A DNA stretch of 64,000 nucleotides from NCBI RefSeq assembly GCF_004309355.1, contig NZ_BJCC01000017.1, positions 1 through 64,000 on the forward strand, read 5' to 3'. Below the pieces are notes generated by a model. That model did no database searches and had not been told where the DNA came from. It worked only from the letters and a program-made list of their open reading frames with translations. Each line of letters opens with the position of its first letter. Position 1 is the stretch's first letter. Below, in pieces: positions 1 through 10,276 of the stretch. Source of the DNA: Enterococcus florum (GTDB lineage Bacteria > Bacillota > Bacilli > Lactobacillales > Enterococcaceae). Position numbers and translations under genes: made by a program.

Positions 1-76
1 TTTTTAGGCGAATCTCTTTCTTGGTCTATTGAAGACTAAGAGAAAAGTAGCTAGTCTATAAAAAACAACCATTGGC

Positions 77-108
77 ATCATTCTTTAATTAGAATGATTT
101 TTTTATTG
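77..108 (+). terminator. Intrinsic terminator of a gene left of the window
   Basis: An 8-bp stem (ATCATTCT/AGAATGAT) with a 6-nt loop is followed directly by a T-run. It reads as a plus-strand terminator, so a rightward gene probably ends just outside the window. Confidence 0.65.
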
Positions 109-440
109 CTTAAATTAAAGCCAAAGTTGCTAGATATTTCCTAACTAAAACAATTTAATAATAACAAATAATTCACATTTTTGTGTTTTATTTTTCGAAA
201 TATAAAATAAAAAGATAATGACCTAAAATAAGTTAAGTGTATAGCTAAAATGATGATATGTATTGTATTTTTGTGAAAATCAACTTCTCACCTTTCTATT
301 GACTAGCAGCACTTGGTCAAAGGCCTAGCAGGTACTTTGGGGAAACACAATTTCCCAGCCAAATTAATTATGAGATTGTTGCAGAAATGAAACGAGAAAA
401 TTGGAAGGATGAGATGATACAAAAAACAACACCGAACGAG
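109..440. other. AT-rich intergenic stretch with possible gene scrap
   Basis: No complete gene is visible. From about 109 to 300 the DNA is very AT-rich. From about 303 the plus strand has one open frame without a start codon, preceded by a stop at 300-302. It gives a protein-like peptide (GQRPSRYFGETQFPSQINYE and onward) to about 425 and could be the tail of a lost gene. I do not recognise the family. Confidence 0.25.
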
Positions 441-456
441 GGTAATCTGTTCGGCA
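432..456 (-). terminator. Terminator after the Gfo/Idh operon
   Basis: The arms CCGAAC and GTTCGG flank a short loop just past the stop of the minus-strand oxidoreductase. Minus-strand T-richness downstream is modest, so this is a moderate call. Confidence 0.45.
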
Positions 457-467
457 TTGCTTATTCC

Positions 468-1427
468 CTATTTATTCTTGATTTCTTCTACCACAGCCAT
501 CACTGCTAAGCTGTGCTGCATCTGCTGTTCAGCAAACGCCAAATCATTTTCTGCGATTGCTTGTTCGAAGCGAACGAATTCTTCAAACATTCGGTGCTCG
601 TGTGCATTGTGGTCGATCACCGTTTTGGTGCCGTCCCTCAGCTGAACAACGCCTTCGATCAGGGTATTGGCTGGACTGTTGATGATTATCTCGCCTTTTT
701 CACCTTGGATGTGAATGAAGCTGGCGGAATCGGTATCTTTGGAGCCGATACAAACAGCTTTAGCCTGATCGTAATCGAGGATCGCAACACCCGATGTATC
801 GATCTCTCGTTGTTCGTTTGCATAATAGGTCACGGACTGCGGGGAGCCGAAGAGACCGATCACGAAATGCAGATTGTAAATATTGATGTCCATTAGTGCT
901 CCGCCGCCGGCTGCCGGGTCAAAGGCTGGCAGGATCGTGCCTTTTTGGAAGGCATCATAACGGGAGGAATACTGAGAATAGTTGCTGGAGATCATATGGA
1001 TCGTCCCGATATCGGCCAGGTGTTCTTTGACTTTCTGGTAGTTGCCGACGTATTGATTGGTGATGGCTTCAAACAGCAGCAGCTTTTTGTCTTTGGCCAA
1101 TTGATGCAGCTCTTCCAATTCCTTCAAATGCAGTGTGAAGGGCTTCTCGCAAATGACGTGCTTGCCAGCTTCAAGAGCTTCTTTCGTGTATTGATAGTGC
1201 AAATGATTTGGCAAAGCGACGTAGATCGTATCGACCTCGGCGTGTTGCAGCAGCTCTGAGTAGTCCGTATACACTTCATCAATGTTGTATTCTGCCTGCA
1301 GCTCCTTGGTTTTTTCCAAACTGCGTTGTGAGGAAAGAATCGCTTTTAATTCGATTTTCGAAAGCTCCGGCATAATCGGCAGTAACGTTTTAACGATCAA
1401 TCCCGTTCCAATAATCCCTAATTTCAT
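468..1427 (-). CDS. Gfo/Idh/MocA family NAD(P)-dependent oxidoreductase
   Basis: This 319-residue protein is a probable sugar or cyclitol dehydrogenase. The N-terminal Rossmann fold starts with GIIGTG (residues 5-10), and the family EKP motif lies at 94-96. The C-terminal half has the usual beta-sheet domain. The start follows AGGAGG at good spacing. It begins 11 bases after the stop of a second Gfo/Idh gene, so the two form one operon divergent from an RpiR regulator. Family membership is clear. The substrate is unknown, although the RpiR neighbour suggests a phosphosugar or sugar derivative. Confidence 0.88.
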   Translation of the reverse strand: MKLGIIGTGLIVKTLLPIMPELSKIELKAILSSQRSLEKTKELQAEYNIDEVYTDYSELLQHAEVDTIYVALPNHLHYQYTKEALEAGKHVICEKPFTLHLKELEELHQLAKDKKLLLFEAITNQYVGNYQKVKEHLADIGTIHMISSNYSQYSSRYDAFQKGTILPAFDPAAGGGALMDINIYNLHFVIGLFGSPQSVTYYANEQREIDTSGVAILDYDQAKAVCIGSKDTDSASFIHIQGEKGEIIINSPANTLIEGVVQLRDGTKTVIDHNAHEHRMFEEFVRFEQAIAENDLAFAEQQMQHSLAVMAVVEEIKNK

Positions 1428-1438
1428 GGTGGTTCCTC

Positions 1439-2467
1439 CTATTTTTGATTTTCCAGCATTTCTGCGATACCTGCTTCTAAAATTTCCAGCTGTAAGATGG
1501 TTTCTTCATCTTTGACGATTTTTTCTTTGCCATTGATAATCGCTTCGTACACACCTTCATAGATGCGGCTGTAATCTCCGACCTCGGAAACGACCTTCTC
1601 TTCGTGATACACCCCGTGCTCGTCTTGGTAAGTCAGTACCCCATAATGCTCGGGCAGGTCGATGCCAAAGTCGGCATGGTCGGGCATATAGAACAGTTTC
1701 AAATGTTCTTCTTGCCGGTCCTTGGTTTGTTTGACGAAGACACCTTTTTTTCCATAGACCGCAAAGCTTGGGCGTTCCTTCAAGCGGAAATAGCTAGACT
1801 TGACTGAGACCTTCAGCTTGCCGTAATAAAAATCCAAATCGAAGTAGTCGTTCATACGATCTTCTCCCAGCAGCTGACGGACATCGTAATGGATGTGATC
1901 AGGTTCGCCAAAGTAACTCAGGACTTGGTCAATGGTGTGACAGCCGTGTCCGTACAGGTAGCTGTCTTCTTTGACGAAATGCGCCGAAGCTTCGGGCACC
2001 TCTGGCCGGAAATAATCGTAGTGCATCTCCACCTCGATCAAATCCCCCAGCTTGCCGCTTTCGATCACCTTTTGAACGGTTAGAAAATCCGAATCGAACC
2101 GGCGATTTTGATACGCCTGCAGGAATAGGTTTTTTTGCTTTGCTAAGGCAAACAGCTCTTTGGCCTCTTCCGCAGTGACAGTGAAGGGCTTTTCGAGCAG
2201 CACATGTTTGTTGGCATTTAAAACTTGTTTGGCATTTTCATAATGGGCTTTCAGCGGTGTCGTAATCACCACCAGTTGAATTTCCTCATCAGTCAGGATA
2301 TCATCTAACTGAGTCGTGTAATGGACGTCGTCAAGGGGCGTCCAGGCTTGCCGGCCAGAGGGAGAATAGATGGTTTTGACTTTGATTTTGTCTCCTAATT
2401 TGGTCGAAAAAGGCAGGTGATATCGATTGGTGCTTTTTCCATTGCCTAAATATGCGATGGTCAACAT
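1439..2467 (-). CDS. Gfo/Idh/MocA family oxidoreductase (YhhX/YdgJ-like)
   Basis: The protein has 342 residues. It opens MLTIAYLGNGKSTNRYHLPF, a nucleotide-binding loop of the form seen in the YhhX/YdgJ branch of the family, and carries the LEKPF motif near residue 90. A longer frame reaches 2554, but I start at the ATG at 2467 because the Rossmann strand begins there and the upstream residues look non-coding. The ribosome binding site is weak. It is the first gene of the two-gene operon. The reaction is inferred to be NAD(P)-linked oxidation of a sugar; the substrate is not known. Confidence 0.85.
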   Translation of the reverse strand: MLTIAYLGNGKSTNRYHLPFSTKLGDKIKVKTIYSPSGRQAWTPLDDVHYTTQLDDILTDEEIQLVVITTPLKAHYENAKQVLNANKHVLLEKPFTVTAEEAKELFALAKQKNLFLQAYQNRRFDSDFLTVQKVIESGKLGDLIEVEMHYDYFRPEVPEASAHFVKEDSYLYGHGCHTIDQVLSYFGEPDHIHYDVRQLLGEDRMNDYFDLDFYYGKLKVSVKSSYFRLKERPSFAVYGKKGVFVKQTKDRQEEHLKLFYMPDHADFGIDLPEHYGVLTYQDEHGVYHEEKVVSEVGDYSRIYEGVYEAIINGKEKIVKDEETILQLEILEAGIAEMLENQK

Positions 2468-2634
2468 GAATGAATCAGCTCGCTTTCTGGTTTTGTTACT
2501 TTGAATTATACCTGTTTTTCGCAGGTGGCAGGTACAAAACGACGGATTTCGCAAGTCATGTGCAGGTTTCGGACTTGTTTAGCCTGCTGGGTGAACATCA
2601 TGTGCAAATATCATTTTTTCAGAAAGGAACGATC

Positions 2635-3501
2635 ATGCTTATTATTGAACGTTTAAAACAGCAGGAGACCTTCAGCATAGCTGAAAAACGGATCGCTGAA
2701 TACATTTTGGCTCATTTGCCGGAGATCCCGACGATTTTTATTCAAGAGTTGGCAGAAAAGACCTTTTCTTCTCATTCCACAATCGTGCGCTTGTCGCAGA
2801 AGCTGGGGTATTCCGGGTTTCGCGAGTTCAAGGATGCGCTCGCCGAGGTGGTGTATGCTAACATCCATTCCGTGGAGGAGGTCAATGCGAATTTCCCGTT
2901 TCATTCATTGGACACGCCTGCCGATGTCGCGAAAAAAATGGCGGACCTGACGATCCATACTGTGCAAAGAGCGGCTATGCAAGTAGACAGCGATCAGCTA
3001 AAGCTCGTAGTAGATGTCTTGATGGCTGCCAAACGGATTTTCTTATTCTCACGAGGAGATACTCAGCTGAGAGCCCGCAGCTTCCAAAACAAATTGATCA
3101 AGATCAACAAATTTGCGATTCAGGCAGAGGAATATGTCGATACGGAATGGAATGCGGTCAGCATCGAGCAGCAGGATTGCGCCTTTTTCCTTTCTTACAG
3201 CGGGATTGTCCAGCCTTACACCAAGATCATGCGCTATTTGATGGAGAAGAACATCCCCGTGATCCTTTTGACGGGCAATCCGGATTCTCCGATGGTGCCT
3301 TATGCAACTCATGTGCTGCTAACAATTCAGGAGGAATTTGATTTTGCCAAGATTGCGACCTTTTCTTCGCAAACGGCTTTTGAATACATTTTAAATACCA
3401 TTTATTCGGTGATGTATACGCGGGACTATGAGCATAACCTGCGGAATTTGAAAGGAAATCAGGATCTGATGACTCATGGGTTGTTGGCAGATGAAGAGTA
3501 A
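2635..3501 (+). CDS. MurR/RpiR family transcriptional regulator
   Basis: The protein has 288 residues, with an RpiR helix-turn-helix at about 1-80 (the TIVRLSQKLGYSGFREFK signature) and a C-terminal SIS phosphosugar-binding domain. The start at 2635 follows AGAAAGGAAC and fits the family N-terminus; the frame extends upstream to 2470 without family support. It is divergent from the two Gfo/Idh oxidoreductases across about 170 bases, so it probably controls them in response to a sugar phosphate. Confidence 0.88.
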   Translation: MLIIERLKQQETFSIAEKRIAEYILAHLPEIPTIFIQELAEKTFSSHSTIVRLSQKLGYSGFREFKDALAEVVYANIHSVEEVNANFPFHSLDTPADVAKKMADLTIHTVQRAAMQVDSDQLKLVVDVLMAAKRIFLFSRGDTQLRARSFQNKLIKINKFAIQAEEYVDTEWNAVSIEQQDCAFFLSYSGIVQPYTKIMRYLMEKNIPVILLTGNPDSPMVPYATHVLLTIQEEFDFAKIATFSSQTAFEYILNTIYSVMYTRDYEHNLRNLKGNQDLMTHGLLADEE

Positions 3502-3581
3502 AATAGGCTAGGACATCTTTAAAAAACGAATAATCGGTGTGACTGAAGCAGCTCTTTCCTACGATTAGCCAAGCAAAACGC

Positions 3582-3606
3582 GAGGGACTGTTCCCCTCTT
3601 TTATTC
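3582..3606 (+). terminator. Weak terminator after the RpiR gene
   Basis: A short GAGGG/CCCTC-type stem is followed by TTTTATT, about 80 bases past the RpiR stop. Confidence 0.4.
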
Positions 3607-3662
3607 CTTAGGAGTTGCTCGTCTATCTAGTCCATACCAATAACCCTCTCTTCTTTTTCATC

Positions 3663-3703
3663 TAAAAAATCTGCTGTTCTCCGAAGAAAACAACAGATTT
3701 TAT
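3663..3703 (-). terminator. Terminator of the bgl operon
   Basis: On the minus strand AAATCTG...CAGATTT forms a stem with one internal mismatch, followed by a T-run, directly after the bglA stop. Confidence 0.7.
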
Positions 3704-3705
3704 CT

Positions 3706-6983
<3,278 letters not shown>

Positions 6984-7029
6984 TTTTGTCACTCCTATTT
7001 TTTTAGTATCGGAAGATCCGCTCCTGAAA

Positions 7030-7080
7030 GTAAAAAATGACCCAAAACTGCCGTTAGTAAACGTTCAGCTTTAGGTCATG
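7030..7080 (-). terminator. LicT-controlled terminator before bglP
   Basis: On the minus strand ATGACCTAAAGCTG pairs with CAGTTTTGGGTCAT and is followed by TTTTT. The 5' arm overlaps the end of the RAT hairpin, the standard mutually exclusive arrangement for BglG/LicT antitermination. Confidence 0.85.
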
Positions 7081-7103
7081 CTCCAGATTTGGATAACAAT
7101 CCT
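7074..7103 (-). promoter_or_regulatory. RAT (ribonucleic antiterminator) site between licT and bglP
   Basis: On the minus strand the stretch begins AGGATTGTTATCC and ends GGAGCATGACC. It closely matches the B. subtilis bglP RAT, which starts AGGATTGTTA and ends GCAAAACC. It precedes the overlapping terminator. Confidence 0.88.
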
Positions 7104-7109
7104 ATTTGT

Positions 7110-7943
7110 TTATAAATTTTTCGTGATCCGACGAATGTGCGCTGTCAGATACAATAGTTCCGTTGAGCTTAGTTCATACTCGAATTGCTGAAGAACATAA
7201 TCACGTATTTTTAACGCACAATCATATTCCGTCACATATTTCCGCTTCAAGGTCTCCAATAGTTCAGCATCTTCATCATCGTAATGCTCTCCTGTCAACA
7301 AACGTTGCGCAAAAAACTTCACGTGTGTAATAAAGCGATAGTAGTCCAACGAATCTTCATCAAATTCTGTATGATAGTGCAGCTTGATAATTTCTTCGAT
7401 CGCCTTCGTAATTTCAGCAATTTCATAAGCAACATCGTCCTTGCGATCCAATTCCGCATTGACAAAATGAGTAGCTATAAACGCCGCTTCGTCAATTTCA
7501 AAAGCAACCCCTAAATCCTTGCGAATAATTTCCAGTGCTTTTTCCCCTACCGCATATTCATCGGCATAGAAGCGGGCAATGTCCCAGCGAAGCGGATTTT
7601 TCAAAATGATTCCTTCTTGATACCGCTCGATTGCTGAATGAATGTGATCGGTCAAATTGACATAAATAATTTCATTCAAATTTTTACCTAGTTTGATTTT
7701 CCCGAAATTGATAATCTTCTCCGAAACCATAATATGCGCCATTGGTACATTGATCAGCAGTTCAGTGAACTTGTTTTGTGTGTCTTTATCTCGCAGCAGA
7801 AATGTCTTTTCTACCTGCTCCATATCGACAGTACTGCCCTTTTTCTTTCCAAAAGCGATGCCCCTCCCCATTAGCAGCACATCAATCCCCTTGCTGTTGG
7901 CAGAAATTATTGTATTATTGTTTAACACCCGTTTTATGATCAT
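7110..7943 (-). CDS. licT: LicT/BglG family transcriptional antiterminator
   Basis: This 277-residue RNA-binding regulator has an N-terminal CAT domain (1-55) and two PRD domains. The four phosphorylatable histidines fall at H100, H159, H207 and H269, the same positions as in B. subtilis LicT. By family knowledge it binds RAT sites as a dimer and opens transcription of the bgl genes when beta-glucosides are present and the PTS de-represses it. A RAT plus terminator precedes its own gene, so it is autoregulated. SD GAGGG precedes the ATG. Confidence 0.95.
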   Translation of the reverse strand: MIIKRVLNNNTIISANSKGIDVLLMGRGIAFGKKKGSTVDMEQVEKTFLLRDKDTQNKFTELLINVPMAHIMVSEKIINFGKIKLGKNLNEIIYVNLTDHIHSAIERYQEGIILKNPLRWDIARFYADEYAVGEKALEIIRKDLGVAFEIDEAAFIATHFVNAELDRKDDVAYEIAEITKAIEEIIKLHYHTEFDEDSLDYYRFITHVKFFAQRLLTGEHYDDEDAELLETLKRKYVTEYDCALKIRDYVLQQFEYELSSTELLYLTAHIRRITKNL

Positions 7944-7964
7944 AAAATTCCCTCGCTAGCCACA

Positions 7965-8010
7965 AAAAAAGCCCATTTACATACACTACACTTGTGTGGT
8001 AAATAGGTCC
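7965..8010 (-). terminator. LicT-controlled terminator before licT
   Basis: On the minus strand CCTATTTACCACAC pairs imperfectly with GTGTATGTAAATGGGC and runs into seven T residues. It overlaps the RAT immediately upstream. Confidence 0.82.
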
Positions 8011-8033
8011 TGCTCACATTGTGATAACATCCA
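8006..8033 (-). promoter_or_regulatory. RAT site in the licT leader
   Basis: On the minus strand the stretch begins TGGATGTTATCAC and ends GAGCAGGACC, a second RAT match in the 5' leader of licT. Confidence 0.8.
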
Positions 8034-8098
8034 ACATTTTCAGTTTTCATTTTTTCGCTGCTGCCTGCTTACCCGAAGTAATAACACCAACAACTTAA

Positions 8099-8132
8099 TG
8101 AAAAGGTTATCACGTCAAACTCAGATTGTCAA
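8099..8132 (-). promoter_or_regulatory. Promoter of the bgl operon with cre-like site
   Basis: On the minus strand TTGACA (8127-8132) lies 17 bases from TAACCT (8104-8109). Overlapping the -10 is TGATAACCTTTTCA (8099-8112), a two-mismatch match to the CcpA cre consensus. This would fit catabolite repression of beta-glucoside use. Confidence 0.6.
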
Positions 8133-8167
8133 CAAGGTTTTTTAAGAAAGATCTCATAATCGTTGAA

Positions 8168-8200
8168 CCCTTAAAAAGCGTACCAGCAATCTTGCCAGTA
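8168..8200 (-). terminator. Terminator after the ABC-F/relic transcript
   Basis: GCGTACTGGC and GCTGGTACGC form a near-perfect stem, followed on the minus strand by TTTTT. Confidence 0.8.
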
Positions 8201-8211
8201 CGCCTGTCTGC

Positions 8212-8373
8212 TTAATTTTCCTTTGCTGCATAAACATCGTTTTCCTTCGTCTCCTTAAACCAAATGACTGGAATACCGCCTTTTTCTCCTATCAACTTCA
8301 CATACCCCGGCAGCATTCAAAGACGTTCGTTTTTTCGATCGTATAAAGGCATAATCCCAATCACAGGTTTCAT
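8212..8373 (-). pseudogene. Relic of a class I glutamine amidotransferase (peptidase C26)
   Basis: The minus strand carries GGAGG, eight bases, then ATG and MKPVIGIMPLYDRKNERL, a TGA stop, then MLPGYVKLIGEKGGIPVIWF. The two halves together match the N-terminus of gamma-glutamyl-GABA hydrolase-type proteins, where a Trp normally precedes MLPGY; here TGG appears to have become TGA. The frame ends after only 54 codons, while the family has about 240 residues. It begins 17 bases after the ABC-F stop. It is a decayed fragment. Confidence 0.75.
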
Positions 8374-8390
8374 TTACGTACCTCCAGCCT

Positions 8391-9893
8391 TTACCCACCT
8401 AAGTGAATCTGTTTGGTACTGACTGCTTCAACAAAATGCTGATCGTGCTCGATCACTAGCATCGATGGGCGAACGCGCTGGATCAGCTGGACGATCTGCT
8501 GCTGGTTGAACACATCCAAATAATTCAACGGCTCGTCCCAGATATATAAATCTGCAGGCTGCGACAATGACTTGGCCAGTTCGATCTTTTTCCGCTGTCC
8601 CATGCTCATCTGCTCGATCCGATTCTCAAAAACGTTGCGCTCCATCCCCAGCTTGTGCAGGTTGCCGAGAAATATCGAGTAATCCAAGCCCTCCCGCAGC
8701 GCAAACTCCTGCAGCGTGCCATGGTTGTCTTCGTATTTTTGACGGACATAGCTGATGACGATGCCTTTGGGCAGAAAAATATTGCCGGACCATTCGCCTG
8801 GAAAGCTTCCTATCAAGGCTTGGACCAGCGCACTTTTCCCGCTGCCGTTTTTGCCGGTGATTGCCAGGCATTCTCCGCGATTCAGCTCAAAGCGGATTTT
8901 TTCAAACAACACCTGCCCATCGAAAGCCAAGCGTAGATCTTCTACTTGAATCAGCCGCTGGTGATGGCTGGGCTCCCAGCACATGGATAGTCCGTCGATG
9001 GTCTCAATGTTCTTCAGCAGCTTTTCCTTTTCTCCGATCTGGCCTTCCACCCGCTGCAGGATCGCCTTGGAGCGCTTCATCATCCGTGCGGCATCAGCCC
9101 CGATCGCACCGGGACTGACCCGGCGGTATTCGGTGTCGATAAACCCCGTGGATTTGTTCAATTTGTCCGTTTCACGAGAAGCAGACCAGGCCGCTTTTTC
9201 TCGTGCAGTCTGCTGCAGTCGGCTTATTTCCTTTTTAAGCTTAATGTTTTGTGCCTGTTCAAAGGCATCTTGCCTTGCTTTTTGTTCCTCATAGGTGGAA
9301 AAATTGCCTTGGTACAGCACCAGCTGGCTTTTTTCGATCGCTAAAATGTGATCAACTGTTTCATCCAAAAACCGCCGATCGTGGCTGACCAAGATGTATC
9401 CTTGCTTCTTTCTCCGCAAATAACGGGCGACCTGTTGCCGGCCCACCACATCCAGGTGGTTGGTCGGCTCATCGATCAGCGGAAACCGGCCTTCTTCAGT
9501 AAATAAATTTGCCAGCAGCACCTTGGTCTGTTCCCCGCCCGACAAAGTCTCGAAAGGACGCCAGAGGACCTCGGGATCACATTCCAGCAAATTCAATTCC
9601 CGCTCCATCTGCCATAGTTCCGAGTCGCTGTGCTCTTGCAGCGCATAATAAGTTAATTGTGTCGGATCGTGAATGGCTAAAGGAAAATAGACGAATTCCA
9701 GCGTGTGATGAATACTGCCCTGATAAGGCAACTGATGCTGCAGCAGCTTCAAGAGCGTCGTTTTCCCCCGGCCATTTCGCCCGACTAAGCCCAGCTTCCA
9801 TTGTTCGTCGATGATCAGCTGCGCATCGTCGAACAGCAACGTGCCTAATTGATCATAGCCAAACGTTAAATGATTAATATTGATTATTGTCAT
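8391..9893 (-). CDS. Lsa-type ABC-F ribosomal protection protein
   Basis: This 500-residue soluble protein has two ATPase domains and no membrane part. NBD1 has GRNGRGKTT (38-46), LSGGE (117-121) and LIDEPTNHLD; NBD2 has GKNGSGKSA, MSMGQ and IWDEPLNYLD. A basic linker lies between them. Length and motifs match E. faecalis Lsa(A) closely, a family that dislodges lincosamides, streptogramin A and pleuromutilins from the ribosome. I place the ATG at 9893 after GAGGTG; an in-frame GTG at 9905 abuts that site. The leader carries an attenuator. The resistance spectrum is inferred. Confidence 0.9.
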   Translation of the reverse strand: MTIININHLTFGYDQLGTLLFDDAQLIIDEQWKLGLVGRNGRGKTTLLKLLQHQLPYQGSIHHTLEFVYFPLAIHDPTQLTYYALQEHSDSELWQMERELNLLECDPEVLWRPFETLSGGEQTKVLLANLFTEEGRFPLIDEPTNHLDVVGRQQVARYLRRKKQGYILVSHDRRFLDETVDHILAIEKSQLVLYQGNFSTYEEQKARQDAFEQAQNIKLKKEISRLQQTAREKAAWSASRETDKLNKSTGFIDTEYRRVSPGAIGADAARMMKRSKAILQRVEGQIGEKEKLLKNIETIDGLSMCWEPSHHQRLIQVEDLRLAFDGQVLFEKIRFELNRGECLAITGKNGSGKSALVQALIGSFPGEWSGNIFLPKGIVISYVRQKYEDNHGTLQEFALREGLDYSIFLGNLHKLGMERNVFENRIEQMSMGQRKKIELAKSLSQPADLYIWDEPLNYLDVFNQQQIVQLIQRVRPSMLVIEHDQHFVEAVSTKQIHLGG

Positions 9894-9931
9894 CGTGGAT
9901 AACACCTCACAGTGACCTCTTCCCAGAAGTC

Positions 9932-9966
9932 AAAAAACCTCCAGTTATTCTCAAACAACTGGAGGT
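9932..9966 (-). terminator. Attenuator hairpin in the ABC-F leader
   Basis: ACCTCCAGTT and AACTGGAGGT form a perfect 10-bp stem with a 10-nt loop, followed on the minus strand by TTTTTT. It ends about 40 bases before the ABC-F start and downstream of the gene's promoter, so it must be read through for expression. Confidence 0.85.
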
Positions 9967-10126
9967 CGAGCGCTTTTCCGATTCACGAGACGTAGAAAAT
10001 TGCCGCGTCAAAAAAACACTGCAGCCACGTCGCAAAGGATGCCTTCGTTCATTCCACCAATCGTTCGAAAATCTGCACACTGCTCCCTTGGTCATCTCCA
10101 TGGTACAGTCTGAATGCAGCTTCTAC

Positions 10127-10147
10127 TTAGTTGGTGAACTTACGCAT
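10127..10147 (-). CDS. Leader peptide MRKFTN (uORF)
   Basis: Six codons and a TAA stop lie about 20 bases after the predicted transcription start, with GAGGGG six bases before the ATG. Its place between a strong promoter and an intrinsic terminator ahead of an antibiotic-type ABC-F gene is the layout of ribosome-stalling attenuators such as those of other ABC-F and erm genes. The function is inferred from this layout; no stalling motif is known to me in this peptide. Confidence 0.6.
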   Translation of the reverse strand: MRKFTN

Positions 10148-10173
10148 TGGGACCCCTCGCTTTCTGTACTTCT

Positions 10174-10202
10174 ACTATATCAAGAAAACGAAATCGAGTC
10201 AA
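10174..10202 (-). promoter_or_regulatory. Promoter of the ABC-F gene
   Basis: On the minus strand TTGACT, a 17-base spacer and TATAGT form a strong sigma-A promoter about 280 bases before the ABC-F start. Confidence 0.82.
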
Positions 10203-10231
10203 AATAGGAAAGATCTGCTTTTCAGCCAATT

Positions 10232-10266
10232 AAAAACGAGAGTAAGCACGATGCCTACTCTCGTTC
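10232..10266 (-). terminator. Terminator after the OFA transporter
   Basis: AACGAGAGTA and TACTCTCGTT form the stem, followed on the minus strand by TTTTTAATT. Confidence 0.85.
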
Positions 10267-10276
10267 AAGTTATTTC

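Noticed and set aside
303-425. Open plus-strand frame before the first gene
   Set aside because: It has no start codon and no family I can name. It is mentioned only as a possible scrap, not called as a gene.
8567-9814. Several open frames opposite the ABC-F gene
   Set aside because: They are antisense shadows of a clearly coding gene, with low-complexity Ser/Pro/Cys-rich translations and no ribosome sites.
9907-10101. 64-codon open frame through the ABC-F leader on the minus strand
   Set aside because: It runs straight through the attenuator hairpin, its composition is Arg/Ser-rich and unlike a protein, and its start has no proper ribosome site. The short MRKFTN uORF has a much better start.
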